From Chara braunii (taxonomy: Eukaryota > Streptophyta > Charophyceae > Charales > Characeae), in NCBI GenBank assembly GCA_003427395.1, contig BFEA01000017.1, positions 5,447,532 to 5,493,305 of the forward strand: a DNA stretch of 45,774 bases, written 5' to 3'. The notes beneath the pieces were generated by a model. That model searched no databases, was not told the origin of the DNA, and worked only from the letters and a program-made list of their open reading frames with translations. Shown here in pieces: positions 19,875-29,419 of the stretch (positions are counted from its first letter, which is position 1; every line of letters begins with the position of its first letter). Position numbers and translations under genes: made by a program.

Positions 19875-21204
19875 CACAGCAAACACATTTACACACTCCA
19901 AGAAGGGACAAAGGAAAAATTAGGAGTGAATCTCACCATAGTGATGGAGGAGACGGGCATGATAGATGAGTGACGACAAGGACGACCAAGTCGGGAATTC
20001 TCAGCACAGCACTTGCTACGACGGTTCGCGCTAGCCATGCCCACACAGCACTGATTTCTTCTTTTTTTCTCTCTCACACACACACAGACACACTTGCCCC
20101 ATCTTTTCTAGGTGCGCGGCAGTACAGTTGCTCATTAGCCGCGCGCATGTTGATGATACAAAGATGGAAAAGGTGTAAAGACAAGGCCAGACAGATAAGG
20201 CGACACAGGGATAGCAGAGGGGGGGGAGAGCGGGGGGAGCAGGGGGGGGCGAGGAAGCAGAGGGGAAGGGAGAGAGCAGGGATGACTAGGACTTCAGAAA
20301 AAAAACGAAGATAGATTTCAGTTGTGGGCCATGATAAAAAAACAGTGGGCATCACAGATACGTATGCATTTATTATAGCATCCCTGCAAAAGGGACACGT
20401 GATGCCTGGGTACAGAGGGGGTGCACCATAAGGAAAGGAGGGGCCGCACATATGGCTGCGGACACCATGTCATCATTCTTCTGATTTGATTCTGGCGGAG
20501 ACAACAGCACTCATCCCCTCTTCCTCCCTCCCTCTGATATGACTTCCTGCCTCACTGACAAGAGCTTTTTTTACTTCCTTCTTTGTCCAACTAAATGCAG
20601 AACTGCGAATTTGCCAGAGGCAGAAATTTTGGTTGTGGACCCTGCAGCAAGGTTTCAATTCACTCAGGAGCGCTCGCAATTGCTAGGCCCATCACAGAGC
20701 ACCAAACCATTCACTTGTCTGTCTTGGCTAGCCTCCTCTTCCCCTTCCTCTTTTACATCCTCCACCATCTGCTGCAATGACCTTTCCATTTTCTCTCCCT
20801 GTGTCTGTAATGCTCAGTCTCCCACCCCAAGGTTTATAAAAGAGGTCCACACGTTCTATTCGAACGGGCTGCCAGTGCCACAAAGGCACCTCAGGGATCA
20901 TGCATACCACCTAAGGATCCCAGTGTTTGCAACTCGATGAGCTCAACAGACCGGTCTGAAAAAAAAAAAAAAAAAAAAAAAAAAAGACCGGCCTGAGCCC
21001 TGGTTGCAGGTGTTGTTGGTAAGGCTGTGCTAGGAACGATCTCAAGTTGGGGGCAGGAGAGATGGTAAGAGAACCATCTTTTTCAGCATTTTCTCATCAT
21101 GGAGCTTAGAGCAAAACCCCCAAAACCCTCTAAGCCGAACTTGCTAGCAATCCATAGAACAGCAAGGAACCGAAAAAAAACAAAAAGAAAAATGCAGCCT
21201 GAGA
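19875..21204. other. Non-coding stretch with homopolymers
   Basis: No gene seen. Holds a G-rich run at 20218-20250 and a 27-base poly(A) at 20959-20985 between near-palindromic GACCGGTC and GACCGGCC sequences. Confidence 0.55.
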
Positions 21205-21207
21205 CCC

Positions 21208-21540
21208 TTTTTTTGGGACTGGTTAGCGCACAGGCATCCCAAAGGAAAGGTTTGTGGGTTCGAAGTTCAGTCTGCCCTCCACCTCCACTGAGTATGCTCA
21301 GGTAGGTAGGTGTTCGCTTGATATCCCAAGGATTTGTCCCCCAGCCTCGCTCAGCAATTAATGAATATGGGGAAGGAACGCGGTAGCTCCGTTGGTTCGA
21401 GCTCTACCATTGCAACCAAGAAATCGCGGGCTCGAGACTGGCGACCTGCAACCTCCTGTGTGCATGCTCAGCAGGTGCTAGATTGGCATTCCACATACTT
21501 GCCCCCTCTGCCCAGTATTCCATCGCTCATCAGAGCACTC
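21208..21540 (+). repeat. Two tandem tRNA-derived SINE-like units (family B)
   Basis: Unit 1 has TGGTTAGCGCA (about 21220) and GTGGGTTCGAAGTTC (about 21254). Unit 2 has GGTAGCTCCGTTGGTTCGAG (from about 21382) and GCGGGCTCGAGACTGG (from about 21427). Both resemble A and B boxes. The sequence after each B box is similar in order: CCTCC, then TATGCTCAGGTAGG or CATGCTCAGCAGGT, then a TTGxCCCCC-type stretch, then CGCTCA. This suggests two copies of one SINE side by side. Box matches are imperfect. Confidence 0.5.
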
Positions 21541-21794
21541 ACTGGCTGTCAGGGAGGGGAGATTGGGGAGGTGTCGTAGCTGGCCCCATTGAGGGCAGAG
21601 AGATCTGGCGGGCAGATTGGGGCGGGCAGTGACTGTATAGACGGAGGTCATCACTGGTGTGCTGATGACAGAAAAGAGAGGGACCTGAGTTGGTTACAGC
21701 GATTAAAGGAGCTCCCTGCATGTAACATAACGGATACCAGATAACCCATAGATATGGCATGTACATCGATGATGAGGATGTAAGGGAGGGTTGA

Positions 21795-21822
21795 GGGGGG
21801 GGGGGGGGGGGGGGGGGGGGGG
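21795..21822. repeat. Poly(G) homopolymer, 28 bases
   Basis: 28 consecutive G on the plus strand followed by AGGGGG. The length as assembled is uncertain because such runs are error-prone in sequencing. Confidence 0.85.
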
Positions 21823-21842
21823 AGGGGGAAGAAGGAAATAGG

Positions 21843-22012
21843 GTGGAGGTTTTCCCTGGATACAATCGGCGCCGTGGCATAAAGGGGGAGTGAGATGGAA
21901 CAGATTACCCTACACGGTAGCGCATGGCATCCAGATAGATAGGGGTACAGGGGAATGGGCTGGAGGTTTTCCCTGGCAGGAATCGGCCCTATGGACAAAA
22001 GGGAGAGTGTTT
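21843..22012. repeat. 117-bp-offset direct repeat next to poly(G)
   Basis: GGAGGTTTTCCCTGG followed by AATCGGC and a GGGAGAGTG-type end occurs at 21845 and 21962. The copies are diverged and no frame is conserved. Confidence 0.65.
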
Positions 22013-22354
22013 TGGGACCAGAATTAACCTGCTCCCCACCGATGGTAATAGTGCTGCACTGGGTGAGCATACTCCGGTAGCAAAGGTGGCGTGGGGGGGG
22101 GGGGGAGGCTCGATCTCCTTATAGGCCATGAGTAAGGTCCGTGGGTCCCCACTTTGTCCTACCTGTCCATCCCAAGAGGCCTCAGCCCCCACCAGTTTGC
22201 AAGGAGCTTATGAGACAGGTAGGGTTTTAAAGGACATCTGTTTTTTTCTGCATTCCCACACAGTAGCCAACAGCACCATGCAATTTCCCCTTTAATAACC
22301 TGCTCTCCCATTCCCTAGCAGGTTTTTTTGCCCCTTTGGACTGTGGAGACCCCT

Positions 22355-22425
22355 CCCGGGCCTTGCTCCTCCTACTCTGGGGACTGACAGTCCGGTTCCT
22401 TATACACCAGCAAGTCCAATAAACA
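22355..22425 (-). repeat. LINE 3' tail fragment
   Basis: Plus-strand CAGTCCGGTTCCTTATACACC followed by AGCAAGTC matches 26438-26466 (GTCCGGTTCC, CACCGGCAAGTC). It is a short remnant of the same LINE 3' end on the minus strand. Confidence 0.6.
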
Positions 22426-22659
22426 TATACAGTATTATATCCGCATCCCCACGCTACAGCCCAGGAGGGAGATCCCACTACCGATGTATGTGGAGTAGCG
22501 GATAGGGCGTGTGACCCTTCGGCGCCGTTGATGAGAACGGTGATCAGTGGTGTTGTTTTTCTTGGTTTTCAGCGTGGGGAAACATATGACTTTTGGGGGG
22601 CTCCCATTGGGTGGCATTTCTTTTGCTTTTGTTGTGGTGCTCCTCTGGGGGTCGTGAAC

Positions 22660-22705
22660 GTGCGTGAAAATCATACCAACTTTTTTTGGTTGGATTTTCA
22701 CACAC
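22660..22705. repeat. Hairpin: GTGCGTGAAAATC arms around a T7 loop
   Basis: GTGCGTGAAAATCATACCAAC (22660-22680) pairs with GGTTGGATTTTCACACAC (22688-22705) with few mismatches around a seven-T loop. Confidence 0.75.
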
Positions 22706-23094
22706 CTTCCACTTACGTTTGCGTCGTTGCCCATGCTTTCAAAGGAGGCCGAAAATGAAAATGTTCCCCTTTTCTCATCATGAAGGGATGTCAGTTGATG
22801 TCAGAGTCTTTCACAACTTTTCTGTCATTCCAAGCCTCTCGTTGGGGAACGTTAACAAATGTGTGTTGGCCTCATGTACATGGTCCATGAACCGTCCACA
22901 TGCACAACATACCAGCGGAATCGTCAGAAGATCCACAACCTGACAGCTGACCGCAGTTTGCGGCGGGTGGACAACATTGCGTTGTCAGAATTGCGGCATT
23001 TTGTTTTTTCAACATTTATCGCAGAGTAAAGGATGCCACATGGATGTCGCCCGCACGTCCCGCAACCGTCACACTACTCCACATACATCGTTAG
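22706..23094. other. Non-coding stretch, no gene seen
   Basis: No recognisable frame. Confidence 0.5.
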
Positions 23095-23160
23095 TGGGAT
23101 CTCCCTCCAGGGATCCCAGACAGCATTGATTATTTCCTTCAGGAAGGATTGACTGCCAGT
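23095..23160 (-). repeat. LINE 3' tail fragment with stem-loop
   Basis: Minus strand reads CAGTCAATCC, a TTCC-TGAA-GGAA stem-loop, then ATAATCAATGCTGTCTGGGA. It is the same arrangement as at 13264-13300, 26531-26572 and 45579-45613. Confidence 0.7.
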
Positions 23161-23211
23161 ATAGTCCATTCTTTTGTCAGACTGGTCCCTGCCCCTCTCA
23201 GCTCTACCCTC

Positions 23212-23262
23212 CCTTTCTTTTCTTTTCTTTTCTTTTCTTTTTCTTTTTTTTCCTTTTCTTTT
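23212..23262. repeat. (CTTTT)n tract
   Basis: Imperfect TTTTC pentamer repeat. Confidence 0.85.
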
Positions 23263-23724
23263 TAGTTCTACCCTTTCAAAAAGATGTGGCATGCCCTAGC
23301 AGTTAGTTTGTGAGAAAGGGCACTTTTGATTTGGCTGAATGCCAAAGCTAGGCTACTCAGGATGGCAGGTGACAAAAATGGCCCCGTAAGCCTCCTTTTG
23401 CATTTACACAATGAAATAAGGCAATTTCCCTTATGAAAAAAAAAAAAAAAAAACGAAAGGACATCTAGGAACCACTAGGGTGTCAGCTGCATAATCCGCA
23501 CTTCCATGGCACAGATGGTCAGGCAGGCACATTTTCTGCAATTTGCATGATGCAGCAGAGGTCCAGCCACTTTCTTACAGGGCTTTTTTTCCTTCTTTTT
23601 TTCAAGAAGCCAAGAGCAAGTTACAACTGTTTTTTTTTATCCTTTTTTCCTTTTAAAAAAAAAAAAACGGCGACGCGACAGCCTTGAGATATCATCATTG
23701 AATTGACCGGCCTCAGGTATTTCA

Positions 23725-23843
23725 GAAATTCAGAATGATTTTATTCCGGGCATCTGATTGTATCTGGATTCGAACTTGGGTCTATATTTCTACTATTTCA
23801 GCAGTTCAGTGGTGTACCAAATGGTCTAGCCCCGTTGGTGTTA
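23725..23843 (-). repeat. tRNA-derived SINE, copy 2 of family A
   Basis: On the minus strand it carries GGCTAGACCATTTGGTACAC (A-box region) and CCCAAGTTCGAATCC (perfect B box), then AGATACAATCAGATG and ATTCTGAATTTC. It aligns with 1297-1406 throughout, with one small insertion. The B box is better preserved here than in copy 1. Confidence 0.75.
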
Positions 23844-24009
23844 CGACTTTCTTACAGGGATTTCTTTTTTTTTTTTTTTTTTTTTTGCTTTCCTTACAGG
23901 GCTATTCCAGGCATTCATTAGAATAGAATTTCCTGGCTAACCTCTTTTCACCCCCTCTCTGCTGCCAGACAGCCCAGGCAAACCTGGTTCACACCTCACT
24001 GCTGTTGCA

Positions 24010-24485
24010 GAAAGCAGAGGCAACTGTAGGAAGCAACCTAACAGAGCCCAGGAGGCTAAGTGCTGAACTGCTGCAGCAGAGCTTCCCGAGGGAACCCTTG
24101 TCAGACAGAATCTAGCTGCTCCCTGTTTACAGGCAGGAGCATGATATTTAGGCAGACAATGTTCATTCCGACAAGGCTACGTCAGCTATTTTGCAAACAC
24201 TGACCAAGGCCCGATGCACCCTGCCCCTTGGGGAGCACCTTTTCCTGACTTACTTGGCCCGCAACTCGCTTCTTTTGCGGCGAGCAGAGAGAGAACAACT
24301 ATAGGAATCAACCTGTCAGAGCACAGGAAGGTAAGCGCTGAACTGATGCAGCAGAGTTCAGAAGTGCCCTGAGAAGCCTTGGCAGACAGAATCTGCCTGC
24401 TTTCTGTGCACAGGCAGGTGCATAATCTACAGAGCAGATGTCCACGTTCATTCTGACAAGGCTACTTCAGCTATTTTGCAAATCC
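24010..24485. repeat. Diverged tandem duplication, unit about 280 bp
   Basis: Shared landmarks recur in the same order with offsets of 276-285: AGAGCxCAGGA, GCTGAACTG, GCAGCAGAG, CAGACAGAATCT, CAGGCAGG, GACAAGGCTAC and TCAGCTATTTTGCAAA. The copies differ at many bases. No coding frame is shared. Confidence 0.75.
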
Positions 24486-24735
24486 CAACAAGCCCCATTG
24501 ATCCTTGCCTCTTTGAGAGCCAGCTCCCCAAACATGCAGGAGGGAAGTCCCACTTGGTAGCCACAGGATTGAATTAGTGTGGTAATGAGTGATGTATGAA
24601 GTGTGTCGTGTCCCTGGATACATGCATATCCTACATCAAATGGTCGTGTGAGGCAAAAAGGAACAGAATCTTGGTACCCCCAAGCTTTTTTTGTCTTTTG
24701 TCGCCATAATGCAAAATCCAATCCTAGAGCTTTTC

Positions 24736-24932
24736 TTAAACACACCAGGGGACAGCCCAGCGATTGGAAAACCTCCTTCCGGTTAACACAGGGCTGTGGT
24801 AAGGCCTGATGTCGGCATTGGAAAGTGGCCGGCAGCACCAGGTAAGTCGCGCACCCCGATTTTCGGATTTCTTACGACTGGGCAGAAGTCCACATTGGAA
24901 AAAAAAGAGATTGGCGTGGACTGCCGGTTTAA
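24736..24932 (+). mobile_element. MITE-like element, possible copy E
   Basis: 197 bp between TTAAACACACCAGGGGAC and a right end whose reverse complement is TTAAACCGGCAGTCCAC. GGCCGGCAGCACCAGG lies at about the same internal position as GGCCGGCGGCACCAGCC in copy A. The rest is weakly similar, so this is tentative. Confidence 0.4.
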
Positions 24933-24978
24933 CACTGGTGAGGCCAGTGGCCGCCAATTTCTCACTGACCAGGGTTGT

Positions 24979-25052
24979 CAGACCGCCTATGGCCGACACC
25001 GACCGCACGCCGTAGGCTCACCTGCCGGTCGGGCCGACCTGTAGGCGGTCTG
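24979..25052. repeat. Inverted repeat with 11-bp perfect outer arms
   Basis: CAGACCGCCTA (24979-24989) pairs exactly with TAGGCGGTCTG (25042-25052). Inner GC-rich sequence pairs imperfectly. Confidence 0.8.
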
Positions 25053-25143
25053 CCAACCAGTCCGCACACGGCCTTGCGTTTTCTTTTTCCCCATGACTAT
25101 GTGGCTGTTCTGCGCTTGAGCAGAACAGTCGAAATCTGGAAAA

Positions 25144-25410
25144 AAAAAATTGTTTTGGGGGAGTGGGGGGTGGGGGGTGGGGAAAGGGGGTCCTGGGTTG
25201 TTGCAGGGGTTGAGGGGGTTGCAGGGGTGTGGTGTGGTGGAGGTGCAAGGGGTGACTGGGGGGTCTTCAGGAGTGGTCTGTGGGTGGTTCAGGTGTGGTG
25301 GTTGCTGGGTGCTCGTGTGTTCTTTGCGGGTATTCAGGGGCCATTTCATGGGGCGGTTGGGGGGTTGTAGGGGTGTGTTGGGGGGGAGCTTCAAGGGGTG
25401 TTTGGGGGAT
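25144..25410 (+). repeat. G-rich, C-poor tract
   Basis: Strong strand asymmetry: many runs of three to seven G and few C on the plus strand, as loose GGGGT/GGTTG repeats. Several windows hold four or more G-runs, so G-quadruplex formation is possible. On the minus strand it reads as Pro/His/Asn-rich frames that I do not regard as coding. It abuts a decayed gypsy RNase H fragment. Confidence 0.8.
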
Positions 25411-25414
25411 TCTT

Positions 25415-25625
25415 GTTCCAACACTGCACTAATCCCATATTGGCTTGCATCAAAGGTAGCTATGAATGTGAGTTTGGGATCTGCAATGCGGAGCACAGGA
25501 TGGACTCACCAAAGCCTCTTTCAAGGTTTGAAACACAGTATCACATGCATCACTCCAAGCATAAGGTACATTTTTACTTGTAAGTTTTCACAAGTGGTAC
25601 ACAACGACAGAAAACTTTGGCACAA
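25415..25625 (-). pseudogene. Decayed gypsy RT connection/RNase H fragment
   Basis: On the minus strand, in two frames, one reads ENLQVKNVPYAWSDACD-like sequence followed by TVFQTLKEALVSPS. A second reads LRIADPKLTFIATFDASQYG and ISAVLEQE. This is the RT-RNase H junction of Ty3/gypsy pol (W-x-x-C, LK-x-AL, PVL-x-x-x-DP, T-DAS-x-x-G-x-x-AVL-x-Q). The first RNase H Asp is present. Homology ends abruptly at the G-rich tract on the left and near 25625 on the right. Confidence 0.8.
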
Positions 25626-25741
25626 GCTTTCGGCAATGCCACTCAACCATGTGTGGGCCAGGGGTGTGGGGCGGGTGGGCGCGCGTTAGCACTCACGCAA
25701 TGGAGGAGCATGCTGACGTCAACACACGTGCTGGAGGTGCG

Positions 25742-25991
25742 GCGCTGGCAGCGAGCGCTTGGCGGGGCGCTGGTCAGCCATCGGTAGCGAGGCGCTGGTT
25801 GTGCGCTGGTAGTGGGGCGCTGGTGGTTCGAAGGTGGCAAGGCGCTGGCTCCTTGAGAGGAGCGAGGCACTGGTTGCTCGCAGACGGCGAGGCGCTGGCT
25901 ACGGGTAAGCAACGAGGCGCTGGCGACTATCGGATGGTGTGGTGCTGGCTTCATGCACGTGGCATGGTGCTGACAGCTAGTCCGTGGGGAC
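25742..25991. repeat. 25-bp-phased minisatellite, ten units
   Basis: GCGCTGG (GCACTGG or GTGCTGG in some units) starts at 25742, 25767, 25792, 25817, 25842, 25867, 25892, 25917, 25942 and 25967, exactly every 25 bases with no indel. Most units end in a GGxxGCGAG-like stretch that runs into the next core. The roughly ten bases in between differ from unit to unit. 25 is not a multiple of 3, so no repeated peptide is encoded. Confidence 0.9.
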
Positions 25992-26370
25992 ACGTTGTCA
26001 TGAGGACGCTGTGAGGGGATAAAAGGATCTGGTGATAGCGCTTAACGCACGCGTGGCATCCAGAGGCATCTGGCCAATCCATGTCATAGGTTGACGTGCC
26101 GGCTGACCTGAGGCATTGTGGAAGAGGGAGAATAGTGGTGGAAGCTGCTGTCTGTCCATTTCCCCTGTGCTTTCCACGTCAAGTACTCCATAGTCAATGC
26201 CCTTATAGAGGCTGGAGCGCTCGAGCGAGTTGGCGAAAGTCGATGTCGGTGGAAGAAAGTGGAGTCGGCCCCGTGGAACCAAAGTGTGGAGACTGCTGGA
26301 CCAGCTTGGAGCATCATCACAGCAGGAGGATCGTCGGCGAGATCATCATCAAGGGAGCTCTTCTTCATTC
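25992..26370. other. Non-coding stretch, no gene seen
   Basis: Short frames without motifs. Confidence 0.5.
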
Positions 26371-26709
26371 TTTTTTTTTTTTTTTTTTTAAATAAACAGG
26401 GCCTTATGGTCCTGGCTCCTTTCCATTCTGGGAGCAACTGTCCGGTTCCTATTCCACCGGCAAGTCAGAACGAAACATTACAATCATGAAAATCACACGC
26501 TTCCTCCCGTCTGGTCGAAGGACCCCTGAACAGCATTGATTACTCCAGTCTTCTGGAGGATTGACTGTCAGCTTGCCCTGCTTCACTCTTTCCTCCCAGA
26601 TCTGTTCACTAGATCTGCCAGGTGTACCCATAACAGCGAGAAAGAGCTTAGACTCATACTTCTACCTTACCCATATGTCTCGTCTCCCCCTATTCCTCCT
26701 TATCTCTCG

Positions 26710-27294
26710 TTACGGAAGTATCGTCCAAACCCTAAACCCTAAAACCTCGTGTTGAAATAAATTTTCTGAGACCTCCGGATCGTCTTGGCTTGTCAGCTCA
26801 AGTGGCCTGGTGTGGGTCTTGAACCATTTGTAGTCCGGAGTCCCTGCCTGCTGCATCCTGTTTTCCTTTCCCTTGTCGTGATCAAGCGGCCCACTCTTCC
26901 GATCCCATCTGCCTCCCAGCCTTGTCCTTCCTGGTGCGATTTTTCTTCCAAGGGTCTGGCTTCCTGTTTGTAACACATACTGTCTTCTCCGACCTGGCTC
27001 CAAGTTGTACCATTCCTTCCAGCATATTCGGTCTTCCCGCAGAACTGCCACCTCATCATTTACCAGCCATAGTCTAATGAACTTGGATCTAATCTTTTTC
27101 TGTTGGTCCCCGTCCTCCAGCCTCGCTCGACATGCTTCCCGCCACCTGCAGAGGATTTCTGCTTGTAACATGGACTTCGTTTCCGCCCACGCCTTCTCCC
27201 TTGATATGGAGATTTTTTCGATGGTTCTGCAACCTCTTTCCTTCCAGCTGACCCCCAGCGTCACTTTCCTTTTTTCCCCTTCTGCTAAGCACAA
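26710..27294 (-). pseudogene. LINE ORF2 C-terminal domain
   Basis: 194-codon open segment. Residues about 12-60 read VTLGVSWKERGCRTIEK, then REKAWAETKSMLQAEILCRW. These line up with ATLWVIWKARC and EVKSIIQTEIRARW in the copy at 28261-28893, and with ATIWTLWLRRC and FIETEIRAQW in the plus-strand LINE. This is the region after the zf-RVT motif. A second, more damaged copy of the same stretch lies immediately upstream at about 27340-27500, with in-frame stops, so the domain is locally duplicated. Confidence 0.75.
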
Positions 27295-27740
27295 TCTGAT
27301 GGGGCTCCTTCTGACTTTGTCTTGCTGATCCTCATCCTCTGACGACCGAGTACTTCTGTCCCTGCCATCTGCAAAGAATTTCAGCTTGTAACGGAGTCTT
27401 CATCTGTGCCCACTTCTTCTCTCAGAGGTTAGTCTGACCTTCAATGATTCTGCCGCTTCTTTCCTTCCAGATGACTCATAGTGTCGCCATCCTTATCGAT
27501 CCCAACCAGTACTTTTCTACTTTATTGCGGTGGTCAGGGATGTTAGTCGATAGAGGGGATTGGATGGGGTGCTCGGGGCAGGGAGATTGGGAGAAGGAAT
27601 CCTACAAGGCCTAGGCCCGTGCTCGGTAATCTGTCCTTTTGCTATGACGGGTCTCGCCGTGTATTATGCCTTCCGGACGCCCCTCTGTGCGGTCTGTGCA
27701 TAGGTCTAAAGTGCCACTAACACTTTCTTGGCTCCCTATG

Positions 27741-28020
27741 NNNNNNNNNNNNNNNNNNNNNNNNNNNNNNNNNNNNNNNNNNNNNNNNNNNNNNNNNNNN
27801 NNNNNNNNNNNNNNNNNNNNNNNNNNNNNNNNNNNNNNNNNNNNNNNNNNNNNNNNNNNNNNNNNNNNNNNNNNNNNNNNNNNNNNNNNNNNNNNNNNNN
27901 NNNNNNNNNNNNNNNNNNNNNNNNNNNNNNNNNNNNNNNNNNNNNNNNNNNNNNNNNNNNNNNNNNNNNNNNNNNNNNNNNNNNNNNNNNNNNNNNNNNN
28001 NNNNNNNNNNNNNNNNNNNN
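27741..28020. other. Assembly gap (280 N)
   Basis: Run of N inside the LINE remnant. Frames shown across it are meaningless. Confidence 1.
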
Positions 28021-28260
28021 ATTGGCTTACCAGTGGTGCGGCGTGTGTGGTAAGCCATTGTAGGCTTCTGATTTTGTCTTTCTAAGCAGATTAGAGGTGT
28101 TAGTCAAGGGAAGAGCCGGTAAGAGGCTATCTGGGGAGGGGATGTGGAGGAGGGGGGCGCGCAAATTTGAGGTTTATGCCCGTTTCTTTTCTGTTTAAAC
28201 CCAATTTTTAAACTGAATAATACCTTTTCCGTTTCCTCCCTTCTCTTTTTTCCTTTTTGG

Positions 28261-28893
28261 TTAATCCCAGTTTTTGAACTGTAAGCAGCCCTTCTCTATT
28301 TTTGCAATTCCATTCCTGTTAAGCCAGATTTTCTCGAATTTTCTCTGACTCAGATCTCGCTTCTCTGGTTGCGTTATTTTTTGTTGTTCTTTTTGCTCTC
28401 TACTCCATCGAGCCCTTATCTCTGTTTGTATTATGGACTTAACTTCCATCCATCTCTCCTCCAAACTGGAAAATTGATTATCTAACATACCCTTGCATCT
28501 CGCTTTCCATATTACCCAGAGAGTCGCTCTCCTCCACAGATCCGCTAGAGATATTTCCTCTTCTTCCAAGTCGCTGTCTACGATCCTCCCCGCCAGTAGG
28601 TAAGTCTTGTTGGAAGGAAAGGTGTGTCCTGTTAATTTGGTCCACAGCACCTTTGTTATGCCCCATAGCTCTTGAGCTCGCTGACAGAGAATGAGGCAGT
28701 GCGTCAATGACTCTTCAAGGCCTTCGTTGCACACTTTGCACCACGCAGATTGTTTCTGGAGATCCTCTTGTTTTCTTCTTTTGCTCAACCATTGATTGAC
28801 CGGTACTGCCCAGTATAGTATGAGCCATTGTAAGCTACTGATCCTTGCTGGTCTTATACTGGTATACTTGCTCCATGGATTCTGCCTGTCCAT
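28261..28893 (-). pseudogene. LINE ORF2 zf-RVT and C-terminal fragment
   Basis: 210-residue open frame. SSLQW lies at residues 19-23 and VPVNQWL at 30-36. The zinc site is C52-x2-C55 plus H65-x4-C70 (WCKVC ... THCLILC), then ATLWVIWKARC and EVKSIIQTEIRARW. This matches the reverse transcriptase zinc-binding family that ends many plant LINE ORF2 proteins. The RT core is absent, so it is 5'-truncated. It ends 150 bases from the LINE remnant at 26371-28110, in the same orientation. Confidence 0.85.
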
Positions 28894-29252
28894 CCTGCAT
28901 TTTCTCCTCTTGTATTCTTTTGTTGTTGTTTTTTCCTATGCAGGTTTTTTCGTCAGAAGCATTGGTTTATCATCAACATTGTCGTTTGTTGTCTTCACAT
29001 ATCAAAGTTGCTCGTCATATACGTCACCCGCATCTTTTTTTGCCAGGGATCGCCATCACTGTTGACGGTGGTCGTCATCATCATTTCGCTTCCTCATCTT
29101 CTTCATCGTCATTCAGACTTCTCCATCAAAATCGTAATCATTGTCATCTTCTATTTTCATTACAGCAATAGTGAGTTGTCAATCTTCCACACCGGTGCCA
29201 TTAGGGTATCGCAAGTCAAACGTTCCTTACTTATTTCTCGCCAATTTTATTC

Positions 29253-29325
29253 CATCATCATCATCATCATCATCGTTTACCAATCTCAATCTTTATTATC
29301 ATCATCATCATCATCATCATCACAG
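29253..29325. repeat. (CAT)n/(ATC)n microsatellite
   Basis: Two runs of CAT/ATC trinucleotides separated by about 30 bases. Scattered ATC and CAT runs extend upstream to about 29070. Confidence 0.9.
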
Positions 29326-29419
29326 TTTCTTATTCATTTTTTCATCAATTAGTAGTTATTTCCGTGTTGGTGGTTATATTCGCTTCACCCAGATAGGTTA
29401 TGGCCTTGTTGGTAGGTAG

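Larger units (their letters stand above)
26371..28110 (-). mobile_element. LINE 3' end, 5'-truncated, with poly(A) and an internal N gap
   Basis: In element orientation it starts with KIRSLQWLTTHAAPLV (about 28090-28040). It then crosses a 280-base N gap (27741-28020) where the zf-RVT cysteines should lie, and continues into the C-terminal domain (27500-26710). The 3' UTR holds the stem-loop (26531-26568) and the CCGGCAAGTC/CCATAAGGCCCTG block. It ends in a poly(A) tail, seen as T19 on the plus strand at 26371-26389. Position 26391 is the retrotransposed 3' end. Confidence 0.85.

Noticed and set aside
24987-25496. 169-codon minus-strand Pro/His-rich protein
   Set aside because: Only its first 28 or so residues match gypsy RNase H; the rest is translation of the G-rich tract and a hairpin.
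25742-25991. CRISPR array (short repeats with unique spacers)
   Set aside because: The core is only about 7-13 bases, the period is 25, no cas genes exist and the context is eukaryotic; kept as a minisatellite.
26727-26747. Interstitial plant-type telomere repeat (CCCTAAA)
   Set aside because: Only two and a half units; short enough to be chance in this AT-rich stretch.
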